From Ilex aquifolium (lineage: Eukaryota > Streptophyta > Magnoliopsida > Aquifoliales > Aquifoliaceae): a stretch of DNA of 64,000 nucleotides. The notes under the pieces are model-generated. The model made no database searches and was not told the origin of the DNA. It saw nothing but the letters and a program-made list of their open reading frames with translations. Shown here one piece after another: positions 1 to 10,407 of the stretch. How positions within the stretch are numbered: position 1 is the first letter of the stretch; the number at the start of each line of letters is the position of its first letter. The translations under genes and the position numbers were made by a program. The DNA is taken from positions 44,852,642-44,916,641 of the forward strand of contig OX637394.1 in assembly GCA_951799425.1 (NCBI GenBank). The letters run 5' to 3'.

Positions 1-2
1 GA

Positions 3-467
3 GTACTATGGGCATATCGGACCACACCAAGAAGTCCTACGGGTGAGACCCATTTTTCTCTAACCTATGGGACAGAGGCAGTGATACCCGTTGAAATCGG
101 GGTACACTCCCTTAGGGTCCAGCATCATGACCCTACCAGTAATGAAGAGGACATCCGCATCAACCTCGACTTGGTGGAGGAGGAAAGGAAGATAGCCATG
201 CTCAGAAACGCAGAGTACAAACGTCGCATGACCAAGTACTACAACTCAAGGGTGAAGCCTCGGTCCTTCTTACCAGGGGACTTTGTCCTAAAAAAGGTCA
301 TCCTATCTACCAAAGATTCCCGAGAAGGAAAGGTAGGACCCAACTGGGAAGGACCTTACACGGTCACGGACATAGTAAGGCCGGGTACCTATAGAATCCG
401 GAATTTCGAAGGAAAGGTCCTGGCCCATCCATGGAATGCGGAGCACCTAAAGAAATACTATCAGTAG
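3..467 (+). CDS. gypsy polyprotein, integrase C-terminal end (5' partial)
   Basis: The frame is open from the window edge to a TAG at 465-467, with no start in the window because the polyprotein begins upstream. It opens with LWAYRTTPRSPTGE, the tail of the retroviral-type integrase core, followed by LTYGTEAVIPVEIG, which is highly typical of plant gypsy integrases. The second half holds a basic, Tyr-rich segment and a GPY/F-like module (WEGPYTV), then the terminal HLKKYYQ. Integrase joins the element's cDNA to host chromosomes. The protease, reverse transcriptase, RNase H and catalytic integrase core are outside the window. No frameshift is seen in this part. One residue differs from the usual family sequence (THFSLTYG where TPFSLTYG is common). 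Confidence 0.93.
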   Translation, partial: VLWAYRTTPRSPTGETHFSLTYGTEAVIPVEIGVHSLRVQHHDPTSNEEDIRINLDLVEEERKIAMLRNAEYKRRMTKYYNSRVKPRSFLPGDFVLKKVILSTKDSREGKVGPNWEGPYTVTDIVRPGTYRIRNFEGKVLAHPWNAEHLKKYYQ

Positions 468-693
468 CTGGGGGCAGTGAGTCATGAGTTGGTGACCACC
501 ATCTAGGATATTTTACCTTGTTTGTTGATTTTTTATGATTAGTCGATTTCCCTCAAACATTTACTTTGAGCAATGAAATAAAATTTTCCATGTTTTCTCA
601 AAAAGGAGTTGTATTTCATTTAAATCCATGAAATTTTTACAAAAGGTGACACATATCCTGCCAACGGAACAAAAAAGCAAAGGCACCACACTC

Positions 694-3264
694 CTACCGG
701 CTCTCACTGCCTCCACTCACATAATCTTCATCATCACTATCGGGGGCCTCATGAGGTTGAAAGATAGTGAAGTCATTATAAGGATATGCTACTGTGACCT
801 TCCTCCTAAGCTCCTCATATCCGTCAATGAAGGCACCAGCCCTGCCTCTCTCAGCGGCATCTCTCTGAGCCTCTGCCTGGGTAGCCCTCTCAAGTGCTAC
901 ACGGAGGTCAGCCTCAAGTTGAGCAGTCCTCGCATGCGCCTGCCTCAACTCCTCAGCGGCATCCTCTCGCGCCTGCCGCTCGAGCCTCAGCTGCTTCACG
1001 GCATCCTCTCGTGCCTGCCATGCTAGCTCCGCGACATCCTCTCGTGCCTGTCGCTCAATCCCAAGCTGCACCTCAGCAGCCTCACGTGTCTGCCTCTCCT
1101 TCACTTGGCCACTGATAGCCTCCTCAATCTTCAAAGTGTTGTCAAATAAACAAGGCAAGGCAGCCGCCACCTGCAAACATTCAAAGGAAGAGGTCAAAGA
1201 CTAAGTCAAAAAATATGCAGAGAAAGTCAAGATACGAAGAAGGGGTATGGGACATACCAATGCGAAGCCCTCTACAGTAGCGTTGACTACGCCAACTGGA
1301 CCTCGAGAAGCGACCTCCTGAGTATCCGAGTAACTCACAAAGTCACAAAACCTCTCTCTGGACAGAGCTACGTCCGGCAGCATGGACACCGAGGCACCAC
1401 CCGGTGCAGGGCGACTCTGCAAGCTCTCAGACCTGGCTGAAGATGACGTCAGAACCTCGGCCCCGGCACTAGAGCTACCCCTCGGGGGCGAAAAGCCATC
1501 AAGAGAAGAAGGAGGAACATCGTCAACCTCGGCCTCCAGGGGACCAACCTGTCCAATGGACCCCGGCCGAGGAAAGCAGGGGGCATTAGTCCTCGCTCCC
1601 TTGGCAGGAGGAACAGGAGGATGCGCCACCCTAGAAGAAGCGACTTCCACTACTAGGGACCTGTCAATGGGTGAACCTGTGGACATAGTATAAGGTAAAA
1701 ACCCATGACATCATATTTTAACAAAATAAGTCACGTACCTCTTTTCCCTGGCTTGGAAGGAGATGTAGAAACACCAGCCGCCGACATGATCTCTGCAAAA
1801 TCTGTCGTTGGATTGCCGCGGACCGTCTCGAGCAATCTCTCCTATTCCATGGATAGAGTTGGCGAAGCTGTAAAAAGACAATACACCACATAAGAAAGAT
1901 ATACATGGTAACCAAGACAAGAGTTAAAGGTAAAATTCTCACCTAGCCTGGTCTTGAGAAGTGTATCCCATCGAGTGGGAACCTTGCTACGATCAGTTTC
2001 AGAAGCCCACTCGCCTCCAGTAAAGAAGAACCTCATTTTCCACTTGTAATGATTGGATATAAGCCCGGTGATAAACTTCCCCGATCTTGGGGCAAAACGA
2101 TACCACCCCCGGTGGGGCGCAGGATTCTCGTGAAGGACATATACAGATAAAAACTCCTCAAACGGAGGGGGGACGGAGTCAGGATGCACCAACCGCCACA
2201 AGGCAAAGAATGCGAAAATCACCCTCCAATCGTTGGGAGCCAGTCTCCCCGGAACCAGCGACAAATGCTCAAGAACCCGACATATTGACCCCGGGATAGG
2301 AAATCGTAAGCCCGCCTCCAGCATGCCCTCGTAAACAACTATCTCGCACAGGGAGTCACAGCATGCAGACTCATCGGCCTCGGCACGACGGCAAGTCACA
2401 CAGGGTGGGATGCGATATGAAAACACTATGGTAGCTATATCGTCCCCACGATTATACAACTTGAGTATAGAAGCTACCTTGGAAGCCTTGTCTGTCTCAG
2501 CGCCCAGACCTCTGTCTGAGTCCTCAGCGGCCTCCCTCTCGACTGAATAAACACCCGTGAAAGCAAGTTCAAGCCATTGCTAAAGAAATTAACTGTGTAA
2601 ACAGGAGAGTGAAAAGAATGATAAAAAAGCGTACCTGGAGAGCTCGTGTTGTCCAGATCACTGAGTGGCCGCTTCCCGGCTCCACGAAGAAGGGACTGAG
2701 CCCCGCCTAGGGCGCCACCTAGTGCAACGTGGGCGCCGGCCCCTAGCCTGTGACAGGCGCCTCCTGTATCCCCTGAGGATCCCCTTGGCTATTTTGGAAG
2801 ACCCCTTTGTTGTTCCCCGGCACCTCGAGTCACTCCCGCTGCGCCGAAAGGATTGATCGAAGGCTTTTTACTTGTACCCAGCGGACCACTAGTAGTGCCG
2901 AATGGTTTCTCACTAGCTGTCAAGGCCACCCCAAAACCACCACGAGGAGATACACCCAGAAAACCGGAGCCCGAAGAGGGAGCACCCAAAGAGGCGCCGC
3001 CCAAGGAGGCGCCGCCCAGGGGGGCGCCGCCCAAGGGGGCGCCGCCTAGGGGGGGTCGGCCAGGGCCTGGGCACTGTCCAGGGGAGCGCCCACCTTGCCT
3101 CCTTCGCCGTGAACACTGCCTCCCTCGCCATGGGCGCAGCCCACTTTGGAACCACCTTGGGCGCCGCCCACCTTGGCACTCCCACCATGGGCGTCGCCTG
3201 TAGCACCAAGGCCACAAGTACTCTTTTGCTTCACCCCCAATGCCTTGGAGCTCCTATTTTCCAT
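694..3264 (-). pseudogene. spliced antisense gene of the gypsy element (Transposase_28-like domain plus coiled coil), decayed
   Basis: On the strand opposite pol I reconstruct five exons with GT-AG introns: 3264-2635, 2579-1943, 1867-1739, 1676-1258 and 1170-694. Exon 1 starts MENRSSKALGVKQKS and is Gly/Ala/Pro-rich. Exon 2 resembles the plant 'putative gypsy type transposon' domain (Pfam Transposase_28), with segments such as LEAGLRFPIPGSI, LAPNDWRVIFAFFALW and HYKWKMRFFFTGGEW. The last exon is a charged coiled coil with repeated ERQAREDAAEELR-like units and an acidic end (PDSDDEDYV). The phases of exons 2-5 agree. Lesions: a frame change and an in-frame stop in exon 1 (near 2789), an in-frame TAG at 1842-1844 in exon 3, and an unclear phase at the exon 1/2 join. 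The function of such antisense ORFs is not established. No similar gene occurs elsewhere in the window. Confidence 0.8.
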
Positions 3265-3331
3265 GAGGATTGAAGAGAAAGACTAAGGGAGAAATGAAGT
3301 AGAGTATGGGTGAACAGTAGCCTTGAAGGCC

Positions 3332-3340
3332 CTTTAAATA
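3332..3340 (-). promoter_or_regulatory. TATA box of the antisense gene
   Basis: On the minus strand TATTTAAAG lies about 70 bases upstream of the antisense ATG at 3264, a normal plant spacing. It is oriented for transcription opposite to the retrotransposon. This is inferred from position and sequence only. Confidence 0.6.
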
Positions 3341-3348
3341 GAAGAAGC

Positions 3349-3446
3349 CAAGCTTCTTGAAGAAGCCTTGACAAAGCTTCTAAGGGAAGCTTGGTAGGCA
3401 AAGCTTCTTGAAGAAGCTTGGTGATTTAGCTTCTTGAGGAAGCTTG
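3349..3446. repeat. three palindromic AAGCTTCTTGAAGAAGCTT-type repeats upstream of the antisense TATA
   Basis: Copies lie near 3350, 3401 and 3428. The central copy is a perfect inverted repeat with 9-bp arms around one G. Each contains TTCTTGAA or TTCTTGAG, a minimal inverted pair of heat-shock-element-like units. They sit just upstream of the TATA at 3332-3340 relative to the antisense gene, so they could be its upstream elements. They could also be simple palindromic slippage. Confidence 0.55.
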
Positions 3447-3694
3447 GAAGAACACCCTTGTGAAAGAAAGCCTCAAGAAATGAAGAAATGATGGTATGAA
3501 CAGTGACCTCTATTTGTAAACGAAGAAGCAATATAAAAAAAAAAAAAAAATTTCGACACTAGTAAATCCATCGGTTCCCGAAGACGAAGGAGTTCCGTGA
3601 AAAGCAAGGAAAGGCCTACCCAAGCAAAGGCAGAGTACATGCCCACAACCTCTTCCTCCTACAGAAGTCAAAAGCTTGGGGCATGGGGGGCAAA
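3447..3694. other. retrotransposon internal tail between antisense promoter and 3' LTR
   Basis: No credible gene. It contains an A-run near 3535-3550 and ends in the purine-rich tract (aaaagcttggggcatggggg) directly before the LTR, the expected primer site for plus-strand DNA synthesis. Confidence 0.55.
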
Positions 3695-4469
3695 TGACGA
3701 GCCCGAAATTGACCGGGCTGAGCCCAACTTATACGGACCCAAAAAGCCCAAAGAAAAGCCCAAAAGTACGGCCCCAAATCGATACGGAGTACAAAATCAA
3801 AGCCCATGGACCAAGGGGACGCCGCCCATGGGAGGCACCTTGGCCACGCCCAAGGGGGCGCCTATGGAGGCTGGCCACGACCAAGTGGGCGCCGCCCATG
3901 GGGGCGCCTGCCTAGCCCTGGTCTCCTCCTCCTCCTTTGTCTCCTGACTCCATGAAGGCCTCCTCCGACTCAAGCTTAGCCCAATCCAAGCCTAGTCCAG
4001 CTCAGGACCTCCTCCGACGGAATAGGGACACGAGGGAGAAAATATCGGGATACACACTGGAGATCTAATCCTACCACAACTGTACCTACCAAAGTGGTAG
4101 AATCCTACCATAACTATACTTACCAAAACAATGGTGACCGCCTCAACTCACCGTCTTAGTAAACCTATATAATGTAAGTTCTCTCCACTTGGAGAGGCAT
4201 CCAATAATCTACACATTGCTCTCTCTCTCTCTCTCTCTCAAAGCTCTGTAACACTCCAGTGACCCTCATTCATCAATAAAGAACACCGGCCATCGTTGCC
4301 ATTCCAGAGAGTGGACGTAGGTCATCTGAGACCGAACCACTATAAATCTCTGTGTTGATTATCTGTTTATTGCTTTAAGGTCCATTGATTGCCATTGATT
4401 GCTCATTAATTGCATCGTAACTCATACTTGACTGTTGATCTTGCACAAAGACAATTTTGTGCATCATCA
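3695..4469 (+). repeat. 3' LTR of the gypsy element (775 bp)
   Basis: It begins TGACGAGCCC after the purine tract and ends GCATCATCA. The ends form the usual TG...CA with near-inverted TGACG/CATCA. A TATA box (TATATAA) lies at 4166-4172, followed by a CT-dinucleotide run at 4219-4239 and an AATAAA at 4275-4280, giving a plausible U3-R-U5 order. The partner 5' LTR is outside the window, so the start could be off by a few bases. Confidence 0.82.
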
Positions 4470-4565
4470 GATATAACTGAAATTACCTCCATCTTGAAAT
4501 CCAAAAAAACATTGAATCCACGTAAGATCGTAACATTCCACCATGTTTCTATAGTCGACGTCCAC
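4470..4565 (-). pseudogene. LINE reverse-transcriptase-region fragment cut by the gypsy insertion
   Basis: On the minus strand this encodes a piece matching the LINE relic at about 59697-59793 (NMVECYDLTWIQCF-like). The gypsy element interrupts it at 4469/4470, so the rest of this copy is to the left of the element, outside the window. Confidence 0.6.
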
Positions 4566-4982
4566 AACAGATCACTCTATGGACATTGACCCAACGGTAA
4601 CCCATTTTTTTCGGCGGCTCCACTCACATATCAATATTCAATAAAATAGCACATGTCTATACATAATATCAAGTCATTTTGATCTATTCTATAGGTTGGT
4701 CTTTTCGTGACTCAACCACAAAAAGCCACAACTGAACACTGTTTTCGATCTCATACATGAAGTAGTGGCTACCTCTGATATCAATGTTTATAAATCCATG
4801 AGTATAACTTGTTTCTGAAAATAGACTTGCAAGAAAAAAGTATTCAATAGTTCATATACATATATCTAATGTGAAATTGTAACAGGGAACCATCCAATCT
4901 CTCTGCCTTGGATACTATTGCAAATGGGTTTATCATGTATATGATTCCTTTTCGGTTAATACAAATGGATTGTATACATATT

Positions 4983-5508
4983 GGGCTCGTTTGGTAGACG
5001 CATTATGAGGAGATTAAATATTGGATTGTACTATTTTTTATTTAATCGAGTCTAATACTTTGTTTGATAAGCAAATTTGATACCGCATTAATTTAAAAAA
5101 CGTATACTAATCGTATATTTTTGTACGATAATAGACTTGTATATTATGAATGTATTTTAATACTAGTAAGAGATGTGGTATTATAATCCAACTCAAACGC
5201 ATTATTCTACACATTTACTATTATAACTCCCTAACAGATAAAATCAAGTTGTCATTAATGTAACAAATACTGATTGAGGGTATTTTTATTAATTCAACAT
5301 TAATACAATGAAATAATTTATTAACCAAACAATTGATTAGATTAAATAACCACCATCCAACGTTTATGTTGTATATTGCGAAACACTAGATAAAGTTATG
5401 TATGATTCTAATACCCTATTTAATATTATCTTTTATCCTTTTGTATTGTATTAGACTAGATTACTTTATCTAATATATCAATTTCTAATACGGCAACTAA
5501 ACGAGCCC
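4983..5508. mobile_element. Tourist/Harbinger-like MITE (copy A)
   Basis: The terminal inverted repeats are GGGCTCGTTTGGT at the left and the complement of ACTAAACGAGCCC at the right. The element is 526 bp, AT-rich and without an ORF. The flanking 3-bp direct repeat ATT (4980-4982 and 5509-5511) fits the 3-bp target duplications of PIF/Harbinger elements. Confidence 0.75.
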
Positions 5509-5617
5509 ATTGTTTATATTAGAGAAAACAGGGTATTTTAGACAAACTGCTCCTACATTTTATCTAGGGCGAACCAAACACTAAGTTTGACATCAACCTA
5601 ATCCCATCCTCTCAAAC

Positions 5618-6158
5618 TAGGCCTGTCAAATTTGACACGATACGATTAATCGATATGAATGAAGCGGGTTTGGATGAGACCTTAACAAGTTTGAGTGGTA
5701 AACGGGTTTTTTTTTTTTTTTAGTGGTAAACGGGTTGACTCGTCAGATACGTTTAATAAATGAGTCGTGTTCGGGTGAGTCATGTCAACTCGTTTATCAC
5801 CCGTTTATTCATTTAAATAAAATTAATATAATAATAAATTAATAATTATTTTAAAAAATTAGGCATAATTTTTTTTTAGTGACAACCACAGAAAATATAT
5901 AAATATTATTTATAGTGATAGCCACAAAATTTTTTTTAAAAAAAAATTTAGTGACAGCTACAAAAAATATAATAATAAATTAAAACTAAACGGGTTAAAC
6001 GAGTCGTATTGTGTTACCCGTTTATTACACGGTTCGAGTTCATGTTGAGATTTTTCACTCGTTTATTAAACGAGTCGTGTATAAGTTTACATATTTTTCA
6101 CCCGTCACCTGTTTAACCCGATACGTAACCGTTTAATCCGACACGTTTAACACGCCTA
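5618..6158. mobile_element. hAT-like MITE with 8-bp target duplication (copy A)
   Basis: The ends are imperfect inverted repeats (TAGGCCTGTCAAATTTGACA against the complement of TGTTAAACGTGTCG...). It is flanked by tctcaaac (5610-5617) and tctctaac (6159-6166), an 8-bp duplication with one mismatch, as expected for hAT. The interior has many ACGGGTT/AACCCGT motifs around an AT-rich centre and no ORF. Confidence 0.78.
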
Positions 6159-6999
6159 TCTCTAACCCATCCCTTTTATCCTCTTTTTTTTTTTTTTTTT
6201 GACAATAAACACACAACACACACACAGGACCACTACTACACCGCCACTCCTTTTTGTCCTCTTTTGAAAGGCTGAAAAAGATAGTAACTGTTTATTCAAT
6301 TCAATATTATCCGGTGGACCAAATGGTTCCTTTAAGAATAAGTGTATGGTACTGAGATTTCACATTTCAGTATTATTTTGAAATACTATGCTTGATTGAA
6401 AATCTTATTTTAAATTATTGATAGTCATTGTTAGTAAAAACAATAAAATTAAGAATTAAATTTTAGACGTGTCAATATTATTATAATAAAATAATAAAAC
6501 TAATAAAATTTTACACTTATACAATTTTTTAGGGGATAAAAAAGTGAATGTTCGGTGCTAAAAAACATACATTTGGGTGTCGTAATGGGAAAAATAAAAA
6601 ATAAAATGTATAATACCAAATTACCAGTAACATCGAGTTCTTGAGTCAAACGTTTACGGTCTACAGTTTATAGCACGTTTATATAAAGATTGTTTACGTC
6701 AGCCTGTTCTCGTCACCAGCCCACTGGAAAGTCATATCATTTATTTTGCATTAATTACATCTCCATTAATCCCAACTGTTGGGATGAGGGTACCTTGTCC
6801 AAATGAAATTTTAATTTGAATAATTTGTATTTATTAATTTAAAATAATAAAAATTTAAAATACGAAATTTTTATATGTACAATATATCCATTAAAAAATA
6901 GTGAAAATATAAATTTATATATCTCTATACTCCATTGGTGATTAAGAGGAGAACGGAGAAAAAAACTTTTATGTGATTGACAACTATGCATTGGTAATC

Positions 7000-7260
7000 A
7001 ACCGACATTTGTTTTAATAGTACTCATTGTCTTATAAACCTTTGTATTTTTTAGATCATGGGTTTCAAGTCCCTAGGCGATAAAAAATATGGTTGGTTAA
7101 TAAGACAAATTTTAGTTGTTTAGACGAACTGTATTCAAGTCTCAGCTATGAGTTCGAATTTCCGCCAAAGTACAAATTTTGATCTAAGTGGTGCAACATT
7201 TGAGGGACTAGTTTATGCATGCAGGGTTTGCCCTCGGTTCTATTCGGACTCAAGAGTCTG
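7000..7260 (+). repeat. tRNA-like, SINE-like sequence (copy A)
   Basis: Two successive segments carry pol III B-box-like motifs: GGGTTTCAAGTCCC near 7068 and GAGTTCGAATTTCC near 7150, each preceded by tRNA-like sequence. This looks like one or two degenerate tRNA-derived SINEs. The copy at 61970-62240 is similar. No target duplication was found. Confidence 0.35.
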
Positions 7261-7820
7261 AGCAATATAAACTCATCTCTACTCGCTGAAGACAAACTAA
7301 AGATTTTTTACAATTAACTCTTGGTTCAAGACAGAATCTAAGATTTAGGTTGAGAGAGGTATAAATCAACAAATCCAGAGTTATTTTTTTAAAAAATGAG
7401 AATAGGAAACTAAAACGTTATATCAATGTATTATTATCTAGTTATGTGGTAACTCAGTCACACTTGAAGAGTGAGTAACTAATAAGATAAATATTAAATA
7501 TGGTCACTCATGATTATATTATTGAATCTCCATAGAATTCTATCACGTGTCTGATAAATCTATTTATGGTATTTTAGCACACTCCAATTCATTTTCTTAT
7601 ATGATATGGGATTCTCACATATGATTTTTCAAGAATAATACCCGCGACACAAACCTAACTTAACATAAAAACTTAATATGTTCGGAGAAAACCCTAAAAC
7701 CTTAACACTGAGTTCATCCAATGTATACTATTTTCTTTTTGTTACTTTGTTTTATTATACTTAACCTCACATTATTTCAATGTCTAAATTGCACAACTAA
7801 TCACAAAGGGAATCTCTAAT

Positions 7821-7930
7821 AGTGTGTTTGGTATAAAGGAAAAATGGGTGGATAAGAAAGAAAGGATAAAAAATCGGGAGAGAGAAAAGTGTTTACCTGT
7901 TTTCTATCCCTCTTACCAAACGGACCATAA
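7821..7930. mobile_element. short inverted-repeat element (MITE-like)
   Basis: The left end AGTGTGTTTGGTATAAAGG pairs with the complement of CTTACCAAACGGACC at the right, with about 110 bp between the ends. It is also present near 62938-63060. The class is unknown. Confidence 0.35.
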
Positions 7931-8461
7931 TATACTCGAAGACAATGAAAGGTCCTTCAATTTGAATAATGCAAGCTCAGATAAACAATAATCAAATGCA
8001 TTTTTTTTGCTACCTAGGGAAGGCTTGTTCTTCAGATAGTTTTCTTATTTAATTCACAACCTGACTAAGGTTGTGTTTGTTAAAACTGAAAGCTGAAATC
8101 TGAAAGCTGAAAGCTGGAGTCTGAAAGCTGAAAGCTGAATACTGAATTTGTGGACTGTTTGGTATCCACTGAAATTTAAGTACTGAATTAAATCAAACTG
8201 TTTGATAACTACACAGAGCTGACGTCTGAATATAAATTAATTTCCAGTTTTACCCTCCCACTCTTTAATTTAAAAATATTTATAAAATATGAGTTTATCT
8301 AATAAAAAATGACAATATATCAAATCAATTTAATTCATAACATAAATCATAATAACTATTATCATATTATAGTCTATATTTAACAAACATGATAATAAAA
8401 TTAATTTAAGTTAAATTAATCACTTATAACTACCAATTGTCATAAATTTTGAAAATTACAA

Positions 8462-8931
8462 CTAGGATACAAATGAAGAGTTTAGTTGTTGAGCAATTTG
8501 TTCACGCAAATTGAGCATAAAAATTTGATCAGCTTGTGTCCTTCCTCCTCCAGCTTCCAAGCTAGTTGAAGTATGCAAATTTTGATGGGGATTGCCATAA
8601 GCAGCATTGACATCATTAAACTGGTCCAAAAAAGCATCTGTGATACGGGTTCGTCGGATAAAATTGTGTATGCTTATACAAGCAATTACAATATTCCTTT
8701 GTACAGCAAAAGAATATGATGGCATCTTTTTTAGTATCGAAAAACGAGCTTTCAATACTCCAAAAGCACGTTTAATCACATTTCTTAACTTAGCATGTGC
8801 TTGGTTGAATAACTCTTCTTTTGTTCTTGGACGAAGATTTTGAAAATCAGACAACCAATACCGCACATTACGATAGGGTGACATAAATCCACGTGTATGT
8901 GTATATGCCGCATCACATAAAAAGTATTTAT
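8462..8931 (-). pseudogene. PIF/Harbinger transposase, C-terminal fragment
   Basis: The minus-strand reading frame runs from an apparent splice acceptor (gtgcag, 8932-8937) to a stop at 8462. It starts KYFLCDAAYTHTRGFMSPY, which contains the second catalytic Asp context of the DDE_Tnp_4 nuclease, and continues RYWLSDF, LFNQAHAKLRNVIKRAFGVL and IACISIHNFIRR. In HARBI1-like nucleases the third catalytic residue is the Glu of an IER(A/S/T)FG motif. Here the motif reads IKRAFG, so the Glu is replaced by Lys. The upstream transposase exons are missing. The remaining upstream DNA is split by the Helitron at 8943/8944 and only about 90 bp of it survives at 13321-13411. The fragment should be non-functional. 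Confidence 0.85.
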
Positions 8932-9059
8932 CTGCACGAATAATCTATAATATAAAACAGAGCGGCTTCAACATCCAATGGTCTCAAATCAATTCATTCA
9001 TCCAACGATCACTAATTCTTCTTTCATTTCCCTCCAAACTCATCTATTTCCACTCATAA

Positions 9060-9215
9060 TTTTTTTCAAAAATCTACCCACTCAGTCCTTCATCGGTCAG
9101 ACAAGCCATCTTCAGCCACATTCCTGCATTTTTTTTTTCTTGACTTTTTTCAAAAATCCACCCATTCAGCCCCTTCACCTGTCAGAGAAGCCATCTTCTG
9201 CCGCCTTCCCTGCAT
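9060..9215 (+). repeat. tandem duplication of about 86 bp within the Helitron
   Basis: Two imperfect copies (about 9060-9128 and 9146-9213) share ttttttcaaaaatc, acccattcagc and agaagccatcttc. A third trace of the end (agccatcttctgtcgcc) is near 9512. Confidence 0.65.
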
Positions 9216-9369
9216 CTCCTTTTCTTCTTCTACCCATACAAAATGTATTGTTCGATTCAGAAGCTAGGTAAAGGGTTTTCGTGAGTTTGAGTTTGATTTG
9301 CGTTGTGGGTCGATAGAATTGGAGGAGAACTGGGAGTACAATGGCCATGGAAGACAGAATGTCGGAATG

Positions 9370-9488
9370 GGTATGAGCATCTTGGGTTATTTCTTGCAAC
9401 CAGATCTTGCAATGTAATGTTTTTGTTGATGGGTATGAGCATCTTGGGTTATTTCTTGCAACCAGATATTGCAATGTAATGGTTTTGT
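9370..9488 (+). repeat. tandem duplication of about 60 bp within the Helitron
   Basis: ggtatgagcatcttgggtta... occurs twice back to back (about 9369-9429 and 9430-9488), almost identical, so this duplication is recent. Confidence 0.8.
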
Positions 9489-10011
9489 TTCAACACTTCA
9501 TATTTTTCTTTAAGCCATCTTCTGTCGCCTTCCCTGCAACACCACTACTGTGAACAACAAGAACGTGTGGAGGACATTTGTGAAGCAGGGATATTTGATA
9601 AAGTGTTATACGAAAAAGACAAAGGGCAAGAGGAGATATTTGATAAAGTGTTCAGCACTGAAGGTATTATTTTTGTCATTTGTTGAGCACCTACTTGCAT
9701 TTTCCTGTGTGATCTATTTGATTGCTCGAATTGGCACACCCAGAAAAATGGAAAAAAAAATGAGATATCAAAAAGATTTTGGGTATAAATAGTGGGATTT
9801 GGTTGAATATTTATTGCCTAAATACAGTTAAGAGTTTAAATACAAGTTGTTCGATCAAATGCCCCTGACATACATTCTCTGTTTTTCACATGCACACACA
9901 AAAGCACCCTCTGAATCACAACCACACCTTTTAAAAAAAAAAAAATCACAGCCACACACACATTTGTTATTCACAGTCGATCCTTTTTTTTCTTTTCTTT
10001 TTTTTGATTAG

Positions 10012-10407
10012 GGACACCGTCAGATCCTCCATCTGGGCTTCCCTTGCTTGAAAAGAAGACTTTGGAGTTAATACTTGATAAGCTTCAGAAGTGGGTTTTA
10101 AATTCTATTTCATCCATTCTATATTAAAATTGTAATTGGATTCTATTTTGTTACCTTTTTGGTTAGAGCATTTTTTCAGTGTTCAATTGATTTGGTTTGG
10201 TTATGGCAGGAAAGACATTTATGGTGTTTATGCGGAACCGGTTGATCCTGAAGAGGTATGTCTGCATGTTCCATTCATACTTTTGTGATATTGGAAGGAA
10301 TTGCTTGAATTGGAGTTTATAATTTTGTTTGTTGTGTTGTAGCTTCCTGATTATCACGATGTGATTGAACATCCAATGGACTTTGCCACGGTTAGGAGCA
10401 AGTTGAG
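10012..10407 (+). pseudogene. captured bromodomain gene fragment, three exons
   Basis: The exons are 10012-10090, 10210-10255 and 10343-10407, each bounded by AG and GT, and they join in one open frame. They encode segments TPSDPPSGLPLLEKKTLELI, KDIYGVYAEPVDPEELPDYH and DVIEHPMDFATVRSKL. This is the N-terminal half of a plant nuclear bromodomain (helix Z, ZA loop with PVDPEELPDYHDVIEHPMD, start of helix A). Bromodomains bind acetyl-lysine in histone tails. The second half, including the acetyl-lysine-contacting Asn of the BC loop, is missing, as are the flanking domains. It lies on the same strand as the Helitron ends. It is best read as a transduplicated host gene piece, and translation is not implied. 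Confidence 0.88.

Larger units (their letters stand above)
1..4469 (+). mobile_element. Ty3/gypsy LTR retrotransposon, 3' part (5' part outside the window)
   Basis: The order is integrase C-terminus and pol stop at 467, antisense gene 694-3264, purine-rich tract near 3671-3690, then a 3' LTR at 3695-4469. The right boundary is supported by comparison with the duplicated segment at 59697 onward, which carries the same flank without the element; here homology starts at 4470. The LTR ends in CATCA. The next bases, gatat, are the candidate 5-bp target duplication, but the left partner lies outside the window. A pol gene followed by an extra antisense ORF before the 3' LTR is known from non-chromovirus Tat-lineage gypsy elements; that assignment is inferred from architecture. 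Confidence 0.88.
4470..8069 (+). repeat. segmental duplication copy A, left part
   Basis: Near-colinear with 59697-63200 (copy C) along its whole length, with small indels. It contains a Harbinger-like MITE and a hAT-like MITE at identical relative positions in both copies, so both inserted before the duplication. Between 6170 and 8069 there is no coding sequence, only AT-rich DNA with tRNA-like repeats near 7000-7260 and a short inverted-repeat element at 7821-7930. The copy is interrupted at 8069/8070 by an insertion absent from copy C and resumes at 13415. Confidence 0.88.

Noticed and set aside
628..1115. Plus-strand frames opposite the coiled-coil exon
   Set aside because: Shadows of the minus-strand antisense gene, whose splice phases and coiled-coil heptads are coherent.
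3597..3947. Frames across the start of the LTR
   Set aside because: They span the purine tract and LTR boundary and show no domain.
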